Shown: piece by piece, positions 60,262-64,000 of the stretch | How the letters are laid out: each line of letters begins with the position of its first letter | How positions within the stretch are numbered: the stretch's first letter is position 1 | Notes under the pieces: generated by a model | Databases searched by the model: none | What the model saw: only the letters and a program-made list of their open reading frames with translations | What the model was told of the DNA's origin: nothing | Position numbers and translations under genes: made by a program | NCBI RefSeq assembly: GCF_002443255.2 | Contig: NW_019211457.1 | Location: 34,478,105-34,542,104, forward strand | DNA from: Varroa destructor | Taxonomy: Eukaryota > Arthropoda > Arachnida > Mesostigmata > Varroidae | Direction of reading: 5' to 3' | DNA: 64,000 bases

Positions 60262-63163
60262 ATTATAGCGTAAATGAAATTGATTTCTGCGGCTATTTCG
60301 TTATGCGGAATTGTGTTAAACTGAGTTTTCAATTGCAACAAAACAGATGGAGTCCCTTAGATTCTAGTGATAATTGGAAAGACAATGCAAAACCGGGAAA
60401 TTCAAATGGGACAGTTTTCGTTGGATGACGCATCGATCTGAAGTAGAAGATACACTCAATGTTTGAAGCTGCCAAAGATACGGTCATCGTTAGATTACAT
60501 TATATAGTAGTGAGTGTTGTGGTTTTGCTCATTCTGCCAGCTATCAGGATATGAAGCAATGATCATTCGGCAATATGCTAAATATATCAAAAAGAAAACA
60601 TAAATATATACTCCTTTTGTCAGTCGGTTTTGGCGCTGGAAGGAAAAGGGAGCAATAGCTTGTTAGATTCCTCAATAGACTTCAATGGCAATCGCTCAAC
60701 ATCATTCATTTTCAGGTACATACAAACTTTGTGTTTGCATCTCGTCTGACTGTTATGACACACATTATTTATGTCAATCTCGAACACAAAGACGGTGTAT
60801 CAAAGATTACGTACGATGCAGTTAAATTAATAAAAAAAAAATAAAGCTGGAAAACGTTCGATCTCAGAATTGATACCGACATCTATAAATACGCATGCTT
60901 AGCAGACATTTGAAGAGTCCATAGGACATCAAATGTTTTATGGTTTATAGGAAGATCAATCTGTACATCTGCTACACTTGTTTTGACACAAGAGAAACAT
61001 ATTTTTTAAGATTTTCGTTGTATGAAATAGTAGCAGGAAGTGAGCACAATATAAGGAATACAGCTGCTTCGTTAGCTATTATATTCAGTGATGGGTATCA
61101 CGGTGGATTGGAGTTAGTCCTTGCTCCTGTTAAATGTAGTCAGTCCATGCCTTAGCTTCTTCGATGGGGAGTTTCGAGTGAATTTTAGACCGAACCTTGT
61201 AAAAGTCGTTTGAATGTTATATGGCCATCTTTATGGTGTTACATCGAGAAGGTCCACACCACTCGTGTACACTTTGCGTTAAAACATTGAGACTTCCAGC
61301 AGCGTAGAGGGTATTTGAATTATATCCAGATTTTGACATAATCTATTCAAACTAAAAATAGTTATTCCACTGTAATAATACTTTATTGCATATGAAATGT
61401 CTATTTTCTTTTTAAGTCAAATTATATTACCTTCCGTCATTCTATAACGGCGGTGCCGCCCGTGGATCCATGTCCGCATGAAGCGTCCGTCAAAACTGAT
61501 CAGTAGAGCGTAGTACATTGACAACAATGGTATGTATATATCCTCGGTTCCACTTCACTGATAAGAATCAAGCTTTCAATAAAAAAAAATCATAGCAGGT
61601 AAGGTCGTGAGCGTTAGACGCCAATAAAACCGCTAATTTTTTTTAGGCATCATAGAAAAGAAATGATGTAATCCTAAGCTAAGAGGCGAACAGACGAACA
61701 AGCATTTGGCTTGATAACGTTCCTAAGTCCTGCAGCGGTAACAACAGGGTAGATACACTATAGTAGTTAGACTGAGCCTGGTTTTTTGTCAGGCTATGAA
61801 CGTCTCACTCAGGGGAAATTTTATTTGGAAGTTTATTTTGCTTGGAGCGTTCGAACCGTTTACGTGAAGCAGGTGTTCTCGATGTGCCCCTGCATACGCT
61901 GCTTTCGCCCTTTTTCTGCTCACTGTACCTAGGCGTGGAAAAGTCCCACACGAAGTTGGTCCACAGCCACGATCCAGAATAGGGCTGGCGCTAACGTCCG
62001 ACCAGCAGATACTGAGTACCGGGAGCTTCCTTCCTCAGCCCTCGTTTTCGGTGGCTATGCAGGCTGACCGTCTAGCTATACTGATCTAGCAGCCATAGTC
62101 ATTTTGCCTCAAGGGACAACTCTGCTTAGAGTTTTCTCGTAACGTTGCCTCAGAGGATACGACAGGGACCGTCGCGATGGTAGCCGACAAGAGTAATGCT
62201 AACCGAAGTTCGAGCCCCGGGCGGCGACTGTCTATGCAAGGCCTCAAGCTGGCGCCAGGCCGACAGGACATACTCTCGTTACGTATACACAACTGGTATT
62301 GCACTATAGTATATTCGCATAGATGTCATATGATAGCATGAAATAGCGAGCAGCAATACTCGTCTCTGACTGGTTGTTAAATTGGTCTGATTCGTCCTGG
62401 TTAGGCTCAAAGTAGCCTGGTGCTCTGCTGTCGGTGCCCAGCCAGGCGGAGATCTCATTCTGTTTTGGACAGGGGATGAGACCAAGAAGTTGAGTCGGCG
62501 AACAAGTGGAGGCATGGCAAGACAAAACGAGCCAATGCGTGCTTACTTAGTTCTACAGGTTCTAGCGAACCTGAAGTCCAGCCCGGTTCGTTCCTTCATT
62601 TCGCTGCCGGCTCTGCTCCCATGAATGTCTGACTCGCTCTAACGGAGGATCGTGCCGCTATGGAAAAGAAAGCCTCCGTCTCATTGCTGCTTGTACCACC
62701 ACATGGTGCTGCTTTTGTACCTAGCTGGAAGCCAACAAATCGTTGTGGCTGCGAATTCTCGCTGCCGTCAGCGACTGCGAGGACAACATCAAAATACTAT
62801 TCCTGGCGAACGATAAGCGGGCAGCAGGGCCTTAGGGCAGACCTGTTCTGCTCGTGGTCGCTATAGGACCTATGAATAACTGGCAGACTTGCTTAGGCTA
62901 AAATTCTCACGGATGACGGTTGAAAATAACGTTAATGGTGGAGGGCAAGCGATGACGATGGTGGACATTCGCCAAAATTTAGCAGACTAACAGCTGCGAA
63001 GCAACGAGCTCAGCAGATGAAGTAGCTATTGTCATTGTCGTTGTTATAACATAGTCTGATGAAACCGTTTGTTTGGCGGTCCTGGCAAAAGGACGAGCGC
63101 TGGCAACTTCTAAATGGATTCGGCAAAGTAAACGCTATATGGAAATCGATAAAGGTAAAGTTG

Positions 63164-63210
63164 AAAGTAGTACAAAACCCACAATATAGCTTGTAAAGTT
63201 GTACTACTTT
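63164..63210. repeat. Inverted repeat, 12-bp arms, 23-nt loop
   Basis: AAAGTAGTACAA (63164-63175) and TTGTACTACTTT (63199-63210) are exact reverse complements. Confidence 0.9.
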
Positions 63211-63699
63211 AATGGTATTTTAATAAAAAAAATGATTTACAATGTCCAATTAATTTTATTGTTGCTTTTATTCGAGCAAGCAGTAGTAGGCACCTCATCA
63301 GGCCGCCCAAATCAACTGCCGTGGAAAACAGCTGATTCGAGCAGGTGAAGATTAAGTATGTGGCATAACTTAAAAATAAGGTATGAAACCTTGTTTGAAC
63401 ACAAATTTGGCTCTGAGGAAACTGGAAACCGTTTTCGGAACCGTGACTTCTGAATTGGCTATCTGTTGTAAAAATACGTATCTCGGAAGTGAGTTCGTTA
63501 TTATCCTGTATAGCCTGACGATATGTGCGGATAAAAGGATACATGTCCCATTAAGGACTTTAGGGTTCAACGGATTACGATCGGATCAGAGCACTGTCAT
63601 TCGTTAGACCTCCGACTCTGTTGAACAAATTAACTTCTTCCATTTATTAGTTCATAAAAAGAAGTTACATGTCTGACGCAGTCATTTGGAATTTTGCAA

Positions 63700-63897
63700 A
63701 CTAAATTATAGACTTATACCAATTTACTTTGGGATAACTTCAGTTAAACATTTTATTTCATGGATTAGTAATTTTTCATTAAAAGGCTCATTTTTTAATA
63801 TTTATTTAAATTTAATGGAATTTTTAGATTTATGAATTTACAAAATAATTTAGTTAAATATATAACCATGAATTATCACTTAATAATTTAATCAGAC
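63700..63897. other. Sharp AT-rich island, possible mitochondrial insertion
   Basis: Base composition shifts abruptly to strongly AT-rich for about 200 bp and then returns to normal. Read on the plus strand with the invertebrate mitochondrial code (TGA as Trp, ATA as Met), one frame stays open for about 46 codons. Its translation is rich in Phe, Ile, Leu, Ser and Asn, like a mitochondrial membrane protein. I cannot assign it to a specific mitochondrial gene, and AT-rich nuclear DNA would look similar. Confidence 0.2.
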
Positions 63898-64000
63898 TTC
63901 AAAATTGGTTTCCGCATGCCAATTCGGCTTTTAAATCTATAGTTTATAGAGTACAGTTACGTTGTCCTGAGAAAACAGGAACTCGTAGTATAACAGGCAG

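Larger units (their letters stand above)
54800..63600. other. Mostly non-coding stretch
   Basis: No confident gene. It holds TA and GA microsatellites and a 20-bp palindrome near 55.4-55.5 kb, a candidate exon at 56.2 kb, a CAA tract at 59.68 kb, and a strong hairpin at 60.22 kb. AT-rich sequence with a short A-run lies around 60830, and a 12-bp-arm inverted repeat at 63164-63210. A 99-codon minus-strand frame (56047-55748) overlaps plus-strand frames and cannot be preferred. Confidence 0.5.

Noticed and set aside
62190..62225. GTTCGAGCCCC, similar to a tRNA T-loop box
   Set aside because: The five-base T-stem does not pair and no acceptor stem or anticodon arm could be placed.

Overview
This looks like a piece of a eukaryotic nuclear genome, most likely an arthropod. 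There is no operon-like packing and no ribosome-binding-site pattern. The window is rich in AT dinucleotide microsatellites and in CGG, CAG, GAC and CAA triplet tracts. CpG is not visibly depleted, there are only traces of transposons, and several sequences resemble small metazoan introns. A compact, TE-poor chelicerate genome such as a mesostigmatan mite would fit, but that assignment is an inference from general texture and not from a recognised gene.

Most of the 64 kb reads as non-coding DNA (introns or intergenic). No open frame gives a family I can name with confidence. The longest ATG-started ORF is 187 codons, and it lies in a GC-rich, stop-poor stretch. The number of 60-130 codon ORFs is about what random DNA of this composition would give. 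I therefore list only a small set of candidate exons, chosen because a good splice acceptor, a good donor, or both frame an open reading frame and because phases agree between neighbouring exons. All have low confidence and would fall without RNA or homology support. The best are a two-exon 3' end on the + strand at 51.05-51.58 kb, a three-exon + strand model at 4.5-6.0 kb, and a two-exon stretch on the - strand at 28.26-28.64 kb.

Layout: 0-3 kb is AT-rich with a diverged 51-bp duplication. About 3.0-5.3 kb, 13.5-15.1 kb, 25.7-27.4 kb, 47.7-48.6 kb and 53.8-54.8 kb are GC- and CpG-rich islands; the first three carry CGG-type tracts and look like promoter or 5' UTR regions. The intervals between are AT-rich and carry long AT microsatellites (27.65, 34.58, 48.67 and 52.75 kb). 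The last 300 bases form a sharp AT-rich island that could be a mitochondrial insertion.

The clearest directly visible structures are inverted repeats with almost no loop: a perfect 2 x 26 bp hairpin at 25.6 kb, a perfect 26-bp palindrome at 41.2 kb, a 2 x 20 bp hairpin at 60.2 kb, a 2 x 15 bp hairpin at 1.37 kb and a nested stem at 21.7 kb. There is also a canonical G-quadruplex motif at 8.92 kb. No rRNA, tRNA, CRISPR array, insertion sequence or bacterial-type gene was found.
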